From the NCBI GenBank assembly GCA_035906575.1, contig JAMIEW010000046.1:1-12173 (forward strand): a stretch of DNA of 12,173 nucleotides, in the 5' to 3' direction. The notes under the pieces are model-generated. The model was given only the letters and a program-made list of their open reading frames with translations. It was not told the origin of the DNA and made no database searches. The DNA is from HK-STAS-PATE-2 sp035906575 (GTDB lineage Bacteria > Patescibacteriota > Patescibacteriia > 2-12-FULL-60-25). The number at the start of each line of letters is the position of its first letter. Positions within the stretch are counted from its first letter, which is position 1. The position numbers and the translations under genes are program-made. Positions 1 through 6,789 of this stretch are shown here, piece by piece.

Positions 1-747
1 CACGAGGCTTTACGAAATGCCGTTTACCAAGCCGTCTTTTATCCCATCACTATTTTAGATCGTGCCGAGATAGAAGAAGCGGCCACTGGGCGCATCCCCC
101 TTAAATACGTGAACGAAGCCTGGTTCTTGCACCACTTAAAAGAAGCGGACAAAGCCTGGTATGAAGCCGTTAAACGCGGCACCGACGTGGTCATGTCGAT
201 TCCCTTTGGTATCGTCACGCTTTTGCTTTATCCGTTTATTGCGGCCATCATCAAACTCTCGTCTCCAGGGCCTGCGCTTTTTTGCCAAACGCGTGTCGGC
301 AAAAACGGTCGCCACTTTACGATCTGGAAGTTTCGCACTATGCATCTTGATTCTGAAAAGAACGGTGCTCAATTTACCGTTGACGCAAAAACCGATCCGA
401 GACTTTTTCGTGCGGGGCGTATCCTTCGCCAATTGCGTTTGGACGAACTCCCTCAAATTTGGAATGTCTTTATTGGTGATTTGTCCTTTATCGGCCCACG
501 CCCTGAACGCCCAGAATTCACGGCGCCACTCGAAGAACAAATGCCTTATTACAAATTACGTCACCTTACCCGCCCTGGCTTAACGGGTTGGGCACAAGTT
601 TCATACCTCATCCCAACCGCGGTTCTTGAGGACAATTTGCGCAAGCTTCAATACGACCTTTTCTATATCAAACATCGTTCGCTCTTTTTGGATGCGTTGA
701 TTCTCTTAAAAACGATTGGTGTTGTCTTGCGCCGACAAGGCACCTAA
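1..747 (+). CDS. Polyprenyl-phosphate sugar-1-phosphate transferase (WbaP/WcaJ-type), 5' end cut by window edge
   Basis: This membrane enzyme moves a sugar-1-phosphate from a nucleotide sugar to undecaprenyl phosphate, the first committed step of lipid-linked glycan synthesis. The frame is open from base 1 and encodes TGRIPLKYVNEAW, the linker usual just before the catalytic domain of long family members. The start therefore lies outside the window and the GTG at 109 is only an internal valine. Of 248 visible residues, one hydrophobic segment (about 62-85) precedes the catalytic domain: SSPGP (87-91), RVGKNG, KFRTM (110-114), LDELPQ with the Asp-Glu pair of the family at 148-149, GPRPE (165-169) and RPGLTGWAQ (191-199). 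These are the bacterial sugar transferase (PF02397) signatures. The flippase follows 4 nt after the stop, suggesting one transcript. Family is certain; which sugar it transfers cannot be told. Confidence 0.95.
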   Translation, partial: HEALRNAVYQAVFYPITILDRAEIEEAATGRIPLKYVNEAWFLHHLKEADKAWYEAVKRGTDVVMSIPFGIVTLLLYPFIAAIIKLSSPGPALFCQTRVGKNGRHFTIWKFRTMHLDSEKNGAQFTVDAKTDPRLFRAGRILRQLRLDELPQIWNVFIGDLSFIGPRPERPEFTAPLEEQMPYYKLRHLTRPGLTGWAQVSYLIPTAVLEDNLRKLQYDLFYIKHRSLFLDALILLKTIGVVLRRQGT

Positions 748-751
748 ACTC

Positions 752-2008
752 ATGTCATTTTTTGAAACGCTTGAAAAAGCTCTTAAGATCAATGTTCGTG
801 AGCATGCAAAAAACAGCGGGCTCCTTGTCGTGGGTTCATTTATAGCGGCGATTATCGGTCTAGGAGTAAACATTCTTTTTGCCAACCTCTTAAGCAAAGA
901 GACTTTTGGTGATTATCGTTTCATCTTGGGTCTATTAAATACGTTTAATAGCTTTGCTCTCACCGGTATGAACGTCGCGGTCGTTCAGGCGGTTGCCCGT
1001 GGCTATGAAGGCACCCTGATGAGTGCCGTGCGCTATCAATTACGCTGGGCAATCCCACACGTGATCGGTGGGCTAATAGCGGCAGCCTTCTTTTTTGCGC
1101 AAGGCAATACAACTGCCGCACTTTGTTTGACATTGATTGCCTTGGTTAGCCCTATTTCAAACGCCTTCAATACGTATACCGCGTTCTTGCAAGGCAAAAA
1201 ACAATTCAAGATCTTTACCGGGACAAACATCATCCAAGCGCTCACGGTCTACGGCACTATCACACTCGCCCTCGTTGGCACGCAGAATATCGTGGTGATT
1301 ACACTGGCTAATATCGGTGCCACCTTGCTCTCAAATCTCGCATGGCACGCCTATACGCTCTATCGCTATAAACCAAATGCCTCAGCCGATCCTGAGACCA
1401 TTACCTACGGTCGTAACCTGTCTTTTCTTTGGGGATTAAGATTAGCCGTTGATCAACTCGATACCTTTTTGATACACGGATTTCTCGGGCCAGCTTCTCT
1501 CGCGTCCTATGCCGTCATTACAACCATCCCTGAGCGCTTAAAAGGCTTCATTAAGATTGGACCATCCGTCGTGATGCCAGATCACGCAAATCGAAGCCTG
1601 AGTGAAATCGTGCCTCCGATGCGCAAAAAAATGGCTCTGCTCTTTTTAGCGCTCGCCGTCGTATCTGCGTTCTATGCCTTACTTTGCCCTCCGGTCTTTG
1701 CGGTGATCTATCCCCTCTATACCGACATTATCCCCCTCGCGCAGCTTTACGGTATCAGTCTTTTATTTGGACTCTGGTCGATCCCGCTCACCATCCTTTT
1801 TTCACAGCAAGAATCCGCGACATTGAACAAAGCCCTGATTGCCTCATCACTTTTGCAAGCGGTCATGATGGCGAGCGGCTTATGGCTTGGCGGACTTCTT
1901 GGTGTGGTGATTGCCAAGCTCTCTTTTCAAGGCATCCAAATGGCGGGTTATATGATCGGACTTGAAATCGCCGCCAAGCGTCAACGCGCCGTCGCTTCGA
2001 CGAGATAA
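752..2008 (+). CDS. Wzx-like lipid-linked oligosaccharide flippase
   Basis: A 418-residue, very hydrophobic protein with about ten or more membrane segments (clear ones near residues 23-45, 98-116, 121-140, 158-176, 182-200, 293-318, 328-352, 362-380 and 384-406). The N-terminal pattern (KNSGLLVVGSFIAAIIGLGV, then LLSKETFGDYRFI) is typical of polysaccharide-biosynthesis flippases of the MOP superfamily, which move undecaprenyl-linked repeat units across the cytoplasmic membrane. I chose the ATG at 752, 4 nt past the transferase stop. An in-frame TTG at 716 would overlap the transferase by 32 nt and add a polar stretch outside the usual N-terminus. The only ribosome-site candidate is a weak AAGG about 11 nt upstream. 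The last 28 bases overlap the 3' end of the convergent methyltransferase. Family is secure; the substrate is unknown. Confidence 0.92.
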   Translation: MSFFETLEKALKINVREHAKNSGLLVVGSFIAAIIGLGVNILFANLLSKETFGDYRFILGLLNTFNSFALTGMNVAVVQAVARGYEGTLMSAVRYQLRWAIPHVIGGLIAAAFFFAQGNTTAALCLTLIALVSPISNAFNTYTAFLQGKKQFKIFTGTNIIQALTVYGTITLALVGTQNIVVITLANIGATLLSNLAWHAYTLYRYKPNASADPETITYGRNLSFLWGLRLAVDQLDTFLIHGFLGPASLASYAVITTIPERLKGFIKIGPSVVMPDHANRSLSEIVPPMRKKMALLFLALAVVSAFYALLCPPVFAVIYPLYTDIIPLAQLYGISLLFGLWSIPLTILFSQQESATLNKALIASSLLQAVMMASGLWLGGLLGVVIAKLSFQGIQMAGYMIGLEIAAKRQRAVASTR

Positions 2009-2637
2009 CCTAAGGGCCATAACTTCGCCAACTGAGGACGTTGCCACGCATAAAGCTTGTCCGCTGCAAATGAGAGAGCAAAAAATGGTACAGCCACCCA
2101 GCCAGGCACCAAGGTCTGCCATTGCGCTAATGAACCCGTAAAAGGACCCAGCCCCAAAATCTGAACCGACTTGATCGTAAAACCGGCATCGGTAAACAAA
2201 ACTCGCAGCCCTGATTCAGTATAACGAAAGTAATCATCCGGATCACCGTGAACTTTATGTAAAAACGGGACCATGAAAATGAATCGACCACCCGGCTTTA
2301 AAACGCGATGAATCTCGGCCAAGACCTGCTGCGGGCGGGCGACATGCTCAAGGACATTAAAACAAAGCGCCGCATCATAGCTCGCGTCTGCGCATGGGAT
2401 TGCCGTAGCGTCAGCGACAATATCAGCTCCAACATCATCCGTGATATTTAAGACATCCACTAATCTCACATCTTGAATAGCAAGGTATCGATAATAACTC
2501 GATAAGGGTATGCGCTTGCCCCCGACATCCAAAATTCGCCCAGAAAGCTTAGTGATTGACGCTAGCGCACGATTAAACGCCGACCGCGTCAACGATGAAC
2601 CCTTTAGGAGGTCTTGAACTGTCTCGGTAAAGCGCAT
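1981..2637 (-). CDS. Class I SAM-dependent methyltransferase (Methyltransf_11-like)
   Basis: A 218-residue soluble protein with a Rossmann-type SAM-binding core: ILDVGG at 35-40 (motif I), an acidic residue after the second strand (VRLVDVLN), ADATAIPCADASYDAALC leading into NVLEHV (94-99), and HRVLKPGGRFIFMVP (110-124). The HGDPDDYFRYT stretch (130-140) followed by a hydrophobic tail is common in methyltransferases of glycan clusters. The substrate is probably a sugar or lipid-linked glycan, but this is inferred from context only. The start is the ATG at 2637, 33 bp from the divergent methyltransferase; no Shine-Dalgarno site precedes it. The stop (TGA) lies inside the flippase gene. The core resembles the protein at 6135-6737 in the EHV, RxLKPGG and PDYxR(F/Y) positions, so the two are likely distant paralogues. 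Confidence 0.9.
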   Translation of the reverse strand: MRFTETVQDLLKGSSLTRSAFNRALASITKLSGRILDVGGKRIPLSSYYRYLAIQDVRLVDVLNITDDVGADIVADATAIPCADASYDAALCFNVLEHVARPQQVLAEIHRVLKPGGRFIFMVPFLHKVHGDPDDYFRYTESGLRVLFTDAGFTIKSVQILGLGPFTGSLAQWQTLVPGWVAVPFFALSFAADKLYAWQRPQLAKLWPLGYLVEATAR

Positions 2638-2670
2638 ATGGTTTGAACCAAACCCTATCCGATTCGCAGG
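2638..2670. other. 33-bp divergent intergenic region between two methyltransferase genes
   Basis: This is the only space available for two divergent 5' regions. It contains a short interrupted palindrome at 2639-2650 (arms TGGTT and AACCA), which could be an operator or chance. I see no convincing -35/-10 pair for either gene, so promoters must overlap coding sequence or the transcripts start within it. GCAGG (2666-2670) abuts the ATG at 2671. Confidence 0.35.
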
Positions 2671-3339
2671 ATGCCATCAACCATGATCTACCCAAACAAG
2701 CAGGCGCTCATCGCCAAAGTGATCTCACCTACCGACACCGTGCTCGATGTGGGATTTTTAGGACAAGGTAAAACCCCTTCAGACCCGGACTGGCTTCACC
2801 GCGCCATTAAAGCGAAGACAAAAGACGTTTATGGTCTCGATGTGCAAGCATATCAGACCACCCAGCCCCAAGATGCGGGGCACTACTTTGTTCAAAGCGC
2901 AGAATCCTTTTCTCTACCAATAACGTTTGATGTCATTTTTGCCGGTGATCTCATCGAACACTTGTCTAGCCCGGGTCTCTTCTTAGACGCGAGCAAGGCC
3001 CATCTCAAACAGCATGGACGACTGATCTTAACCACACCAAATGCCTTCAATCTTTTTAATCTCATAGAAAAACTCACTAAAGACGAGCCGACGGTAAATA
3101 GCGATCATACCTGCTACTTCAATAAAAAAACCATCAAGACCTTGCTTCAAAAATGCGGTTGGACGGTTGTCGCTTTTGATACGATCTATTCGTTAGAACT
3201 CTCCCATAAAGAAAGTTGGAAGAAACGCTTTTTGAATATCGTCTATAAAGCCCTCTCTCGACATACCGATAAGTATATTGAGACCCTTGTCGTCACCGCT
3301 GTCCCCGCTCAAGACTTGATCAATGAACGACCGGTATAA
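2671..3339 (+). CDS. Class I SAM-dependent methyltransferase (Methyltransf_23-like)
   Basis: A 222-residue methyltransferase. Motif I is VLDVGFLGQG (24-33), less canonical than GxGxG but in the right place; YGLDV (54-58) gives the acidic residue expected to contact the SAM ribose. Then come FDVIFAGDLIEHL (86-98) and HGRLILTTPNAFNL (115-128), the post-motif strand of this family. The C-terminus is basic and somewhat hydrophobic. The start is uncertain. ATG at 2671 has GCAGG immediately before it with no spacing, whereas ATG at 2683 (residue 5, MIYPNKQ) would have it 12 nt upstream; both encode essentially the same protein. The gene is divergent from the methyltransferase at 1981-2637 and its last 31 bases overlap the TylF-type gene. 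A role in sugar or glycan methylation is inferred from the neighbourhood. Confidence 0.9.
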   Translation: MPSTMIYPNKQALIAKVISPTDTVLDVGFLGQGKTPSDPDWLHRAIKAKTKDVYGLDVQAYQTTQPQDAGHYFVQSAESFSLPITFDVIFAGDLIEHLSSPGLFLDASKAHLKQHGRLILTTPNAFNLFNLIEKLTKDEPTVNSDHTCYFNKKTIKTLLQKCGWTVVAFDTIYSLELSHKESWKKRFLNIVYKALSRHTDKYIETLVVTAVPAQDLINERPV

Positions 3340-4061
3340 TCGATACGATGCATAAACGGACGCCCTCCGTGAGCCGCGAAATACTCCTCTATGGCCTTTT
3401 TCGCTCCTTGCCAATGGCCATAGTCATCGATAATCAGCACGCCGCCGGGTACGAGACGCGGGTATAGATATTCCATCTCATGTTTTGTGGACTCATACCA
3501 ATCTGTATCCAAACGCAAAACAGCGATCTTTTCTGGGATTGTTGTAGGGATCGTATCCTCGACCTTGCCTTTCACGAAGCGAACTTTTGTCATATCGTAC
3601 CCGGTTGACTGCATGTTTTTCGTGACGTCCTCAAGCGAGGCAAAACACCAATCACTGTGACCGTCTTTAATGGTTGAGTTGTACTTCTTTTCAGCCACAG
3701 AACCATGCAACGATACGTCTTCGGCTGTCGGCTCTGACATGCCTTCATACGTATCATAGAGATACATTTCACGAGCTTGGTCACCTCGGTTCATAAGGGT
3801 TTTTGCCATCATCATCGAGCTGCCCCCTCGCCAAACCCCGCACTCTACAATAACACCCTCAATGCCTTGGCGTGTGATATAGTCCGCTGCTTCATCCAAA
3901 ACCAAAAGCCGCTCCATTGATGTCATTGTAAACGGTTTGCAGACTTTTATATCGGCCACGACCTTGGCATCCACATCACTATAAACATGACCAGTGGCAA
4001 CTATAGCTGCATTCCATGGCTTAAGGAGACTGTTAACAGTTTTTACAATTAAATTCTTCAT
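3309..4061 (-). CDS. TylF/MycF-family O-methyltransferase
   Basis: A 250-residue member of the TylF (macrocin O-methyltransferase, PF05711) family, metal- and SAM-dependent enzymes that methylate hydroxyls of sugars. Diagnostic segments in order: ERLLVLDEAADYI (50-62), VECGVWRGGSS (72-82, SAM binding), LYDTYEGM (101-108), RLDTDWYESTKHEMEYLYPR (183-202) and GGVLIIDDYGHWQGAKKAI (206-224). The paired aspartates in LDTDW and IDDYG match the metal-binding and catalytic positions of the family. The length is normal. Its ATG overlaps the TGA of the upstream glycosyltransferase fusion as ATGA (4058-4061) with no ribosome site in front, so translation is probably coupled. It is the last gene of the minus-strand run. 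Methylation of a sugar on the nascent glycan is the likely role; the exact position is unknown. Confidence 0.93.
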   Translation of the reverse strand: MKNLIVKTVNSLLKPWNAAIVATGHVYSDVDAKVVADIKVCKPFTMTSMERLLVLDEAADYITRQGIEGVIVECGVWRGGSSMMMAKTLMNRGDQAREMYLYDTYEGMSEPTAEDVSLHGSVAEKKYNSTIKDGHSDWCFASLEDVTKNMQSTGYDMTKVRFVKGKVEDTIPTTIPEKIAVLRLDTDWYESTKHEMEYLYPRLVPGGVLIIDDYGHWQGAKKAIEEYFAAHGGRPFMHRIDYTGRSLIKS

Positions 4062-6133
4062 AGGGTGAATAGTTTAGCTAATTTTGTGACTTGCCCGCTC
4101 ATCGAATGGTCACGAATAGCCAGTTCACGAACGCGCTCAGCATAGCGAGCCCGTTCTTCAGGGGCAAGCGAAAGGATTTTGCGAATAGCGCGAATACGTT
4201 CATCCGGTGTTTCTGCCACCATCCAGCGCCACTCTTGTGGGACGGTATGAATGAGTCCGCGCGTTGCCACAACCGGGACCATCCCTGACATCATTGACTC
4301 TACAATCACCTTATCGAGACTGCCAGGATACGCATTAACAAGAATATCCTGCTCGGCAAGCAAGGCTGGGATCTCATCATAAGGCAAACCCTTGATCCAA
4401 CGAATATCTTGGCGAGCAGTGATTAATGCACCAATCTCTTTTTCATACGCTTCGTCGAGTGCTGGACCCACGATAGTGAGTTCGGATTTTGCTCCATAAG
4501 CGCCTTCGCTGATAAATTCATTGATGATTTCTTTAACGCCCTTAATCGGTTGAACGCGTCCAAGAACAAGCAGACGAACTCGCTCTTCGCCCCGAATCAT
4601 CCCCTGCCCCTTCTTTGGGAAAGAAGGGATTTTGAATCGAGACTCATCAATCCCCTGCCCTAATACCTTTACGGCAAATCCTGAACGCCCAGGATAGGCT
4701 TCAGGTACCGATGTCGCTACAGTGGTTGCGATACGTTCTGCGATTGGTAAAAGATTGTTCGGCTTATAGTGGGCATACCAAAGTACGACTTTTTTGCCGA
4801 GCAGTCGCCAAAACCAACCAGCGACAACAACATAAATCGCATCACCTCGCAAAAAGACCCCGTCATAACGATGACGTTGTTGCCACGAAATCTTAAAGAG
4901 CCGCCACGTCGCAATCAACTTTGATTGCGAGCCTTTTGGACGCAATTCACTCACGCGTACATTAGGGGGTAATACAAATCGACCGACACGCAACGCCAGA
5001 ACATGCAATGAAGCAAACGTCATCGAGGCCTTTGCTAACCACTCAACAAAATACCCAACCAGACGATCGTCTAAATCAACGGCTTGCATCACGACCAATA
5101 CACGCGGCTTCAATAATTCTTGCCACGAGGCAACTTGCGCTTTAGCTGAATCAGCGATGGTGGGCACCAAGGCTGACTGAAGTTTATGCATCGGAAGCAT
5201 CATCGCACACTCAATAGCATCTGCATCGTGTGACGCGCTCTCTGAGATGACCGCGCAGCCTTGCGCCTTGAGCCAAGGCGCGCAGCCTGTATCCGTCATT
5301 ACAACAGGAACGCCTGCTAAAGCTGCCTCGATCCAAGCAATACCCCAACCTTCATGCTCAGAAAACAACGCAAATACCGATGCGCGCGACAGATATTGCG
5401 CCGGATCACCTTGACCTTCAAAAGATACACGGTCTGAAATACCAAGTCTTATCGCCAAATCCTCGAGCGCCGTTCGCTCTGGCCCTTCGCCAAGAATGGC
5501 GAGGTTTTGTGCCGTACCGCGTTTTACACATTCAGCAAAAGCCCCCAATAAACGATCAAAACGTTTCACCGGCACCAAGCGACCCACTGCCACCACCAAG
5601 CCGGGTTCAGGTTTTCGCTCAAGCAAGGCAAAACGATGATCGGCCGGGATAGGCGCTAAACGTACGTGGTTAATCCCTTTTGCTTTTAAACGCTCTGCGC
5701 TATGGGGACTCACGGTACGAACCAAGGTCGCGCGCTTCACGAGCGGCATCAAACCCAATGAACGCAATCCCCAAAGAGGTTCGATGATTTTGCCGCCATC
5801 AAAAAATCCGCCATGATCTTGAACTTCAAATGGCTTGCGATGATAGCGAGCGAGCTTAAGGCCTATCCAACCCAATTCAAGCGGATCTTGAGCTGTAACC
5901 AGATCGCATGTATATGTTTTGCCTTTTTGATAGGCCTTCCAAAAACGGACCAATGCGTTCGACCCTCCACTACCTTCAACATGCAGACCAGGCTCGGTCC
6001 AAGTCGTTGTCGATGGTGACGTAACAAGCACGATCACATCAGCGCCCGCATCACGAAGCAAACGCCAACGACTGGCTGTTGCAGATGTTTTATCAAGGCC
6101 GCTTCGATCGCGGCTCAGCATCAAGACTTTCAT
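4058..6133 (-). CDS. Double glycosyltransferase: two GT4/GT-B units in one 691-aa protein
   Basis: Two glycosyltransferase units lie end to end. Unit 1 (about 1-342) starts MKVLMLSRDRSG and has VGRLVPVKRFDRLL (183-196), the phosphate-binding strand and helix, then SEHEGWGIAWIEAALAGVPV with the EX7E pair at Glu261/Glu269. Unit 2 (about 344-691) restarts with RVLVVMQAVDL, has LGRVQPIKGVKEI (524-536), and ends in GSLDKVIVESMMSGMVPVV (604-622). There the first Glu of EX7E is replaced by Gly and only Glu612 remains. Such proteins add sugars from nucleotide donors to lipid-linked glycans at the cytoplasmic face. I chose ATG 6133, one base after the upstream stop. A longer in-frame ATG at 6220 would add 29 basic residues read entirely within the preceding methyltransferase gene. 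Two successive transfers by one polypeptide is plausible but unproven; unit 2 may instead be structural. Confidence 0.92.
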   Translation of the reverse strand: MKVLMLSRDRSGLDKTSATASRWRLLRDAGADVIVLVTSPSTTTWTEPGLHVEGSGGSNALVRFWKAYQKGKTYTCDLVTAQDPLELGWIGLKLARYHRKPFEVQDHGGFFDGGKIIEPLWGLRSLGLMPLVKRATLVRTVSPHSAERLKAKGINHVRLAPIPADHRFALLERKPEPGLVVAVGRLVPVKRFDRLLGAFAECVKRGTAQNLAILGEGPERTALEDLAIRLGISDRVSFEGQGDPAQYLSRASVFALFSEHEGWGIAWIEAALAGVPVVMTDTGCAPWLKAQGCAVISESASHDADAIECAMMLPMHKLQSALVPTIADSAKAQVASWQELLKPRVLVVMQAVDLDDRLVGYFVEWLAKASMTFASLHVLALRVGRFVLPPNVRVSELRPKGSQSKLIATWRLFKISWQQRHRYDGVFLRGDAIYVVVAGWFWRLLGKKVVLWYAHYKPNNLLPIAERIATTVATSVPEAYPGRSGFAVKVLGQGIDESRFKIPSFPKKGQGMIRGEERVRLLVLGRVQPIKGVKEIINEFISEGAYGAKSELTIVGPALDEAYEKEIGALITARQDIRWIKGLPYDEIPALLAEQDILVNAYPGSLDKVIVESMMSGMVPVVATRGLIHTVPQEWRWMVAETPDERIRAIRKILSLAPEERARYAERVRELAIRDHSMSGQVTKLAKLFTL

Positions 6134-6134
6134 A

Positions 6135-6737
6135 TTATTTGGTATACAAACCACTATAAAACGCCGTGGTCGTTTTTTTCTCAGTAGAAAAAAGCCTATC
6201 AAAGAACCAGGCGGCAGCATTCAAAAATCCCCGTATCTTAACTTGCCCAGGAAAGAAAAATGACATCGCTAAAAACCAGCCACCATGCTTCACAAGTTCG
6301 ACACCGCTAAACGACTCACCCATCATCTCAAGCGTATCACCAAAAAATCTCCAATAATCTGGATATGCCCCAAAGCCTTTGCGCGCATGATACGGATACG
6401 TCGATGGGACCTGCAAAAACAATAACCCGCCCGGCTTTAAAATACGGTACATTTCTTGCATGGCTTTTTGCGGATCTTGGACATGCTCTAAGACCGAACG
6501 ACAGACGATGGCGTCTACACTCGCCTCTTCAAGCGGTATCGCGTGAATATCACCGATAATATCCGGTGAATAATCAGCTGAAACATCCATGGTTTCATAG
6601 CGCGTATTCGCAAAGAGTGATTCATATTTTTTCATCCCTTTTTGAAAACGCGAACCACCGCCTACATCCAAAACACGACCGCGCTTGGCGATTTCTTGCA
6701 TGCACCCTAACTCAAAAACTTCGTGTGAGAGTTTCAT
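6135..6737 (-). CDS. Class I SAM-dependent methyltransferase (Methyltransf_11-like)
   Basis: A 200-residue methyltransferase with VLDVGGGSR (22-30, motif I), ETMDVS (48-53, acidic residue for the SAM ribose), GDIHAIPLEEASVDAIVCRSVLEHV (62-86) and MYRILKPGGLLFLQVPSTYP (96-115). YPDYWRFF (125-132) is frequent in methyltransferases of polysaccharide loci. The C-terminal part is hydrophobic (FFFPGQVKIRGFLNAAAWFF), perhaps a membrane-facing surface. It starts at ATG 6737, 52 bp after the upstream glycosyltransferase stop, which is the widest gap within the minus-strand run. The stop (TAA) is one base before the start of the double glycosyltransferase, so the two are surely cotranscribed. It shares its layout with the gene at 1981-2637. 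The substrate is unknown; glycan methylation is inferred from context. Confidence 0.9.
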   Translation of the reverse strand: MKLSHEVFELGCMQEIAKRGRVLDVGGGSRFQKGMKKYESLFANTRYETMDVSADYSPDIIGDIHAIPLEEASVDAIVCRSVLEHVQDPQKAMQEMYRILKPGGLLFLQVPSTYPYHARKGFGAYPDYWRFFGDTLEMMGESFSGVELVKHGGWFLAMSFFFPGQVKIRGFLNAAAWFFDRLFSTEKKTTTAFYSGLYTK

Positions 6738-6746
6738 ATCCTAGAT

Positions 6747-6752
6747 AGTATA
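6747..6752 (-). promoter_or_regulatory. Possible -10 element (TATACT) just upstream of the 6135-6737 methyltransferase
   Basis: Reading leftward, the 52-bp gap contains TATACT, five of six bases of the sigma70 -10 consensus, ending 9 nt before the ATG at 6737. No good -35 is seen (TCAGTA at the 17-bp spacing is poor). Two direct TCTAGG copies, 23 bp apart (6740-6745 and 6763-6768 on the plus strand), flank the hexamer. If used, it would give a leader of only a few bases. This is weak evidence from one hexamer. Confidence 0.3.
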
Positions 6753-6789
6753 CATAATGAGACCTAGACTACTGATCGGTTTAACTATC

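Noticed and set aside
716..751. In-frame TTG at 716 as an earlier flippase start
   Set aside because: It would overlap the transferase by 32 nt and add 12 polar residues not typical of the family; the ATG at 752 sits 4 nt after the stop and gives a normal N-terminus.
2606..2641. AGGAGGT on the plus strand upstream of the divergent methyltransferase
   Set aside because: The next ATG (2638) reads only two codons before TGA, and the site is too far from 2671 to serve it; it lies within the opposite-strand gene.
6134..6220. In-frame ATG at 6220 extending the double glycosyltransferase by 29 residues
   Set aside because: The extension lies entirely inside the methyltransferase gene in another frame, is basic and non-family-like, and MKVLML at 6133 matches the usual first strand of GT4 proteins.
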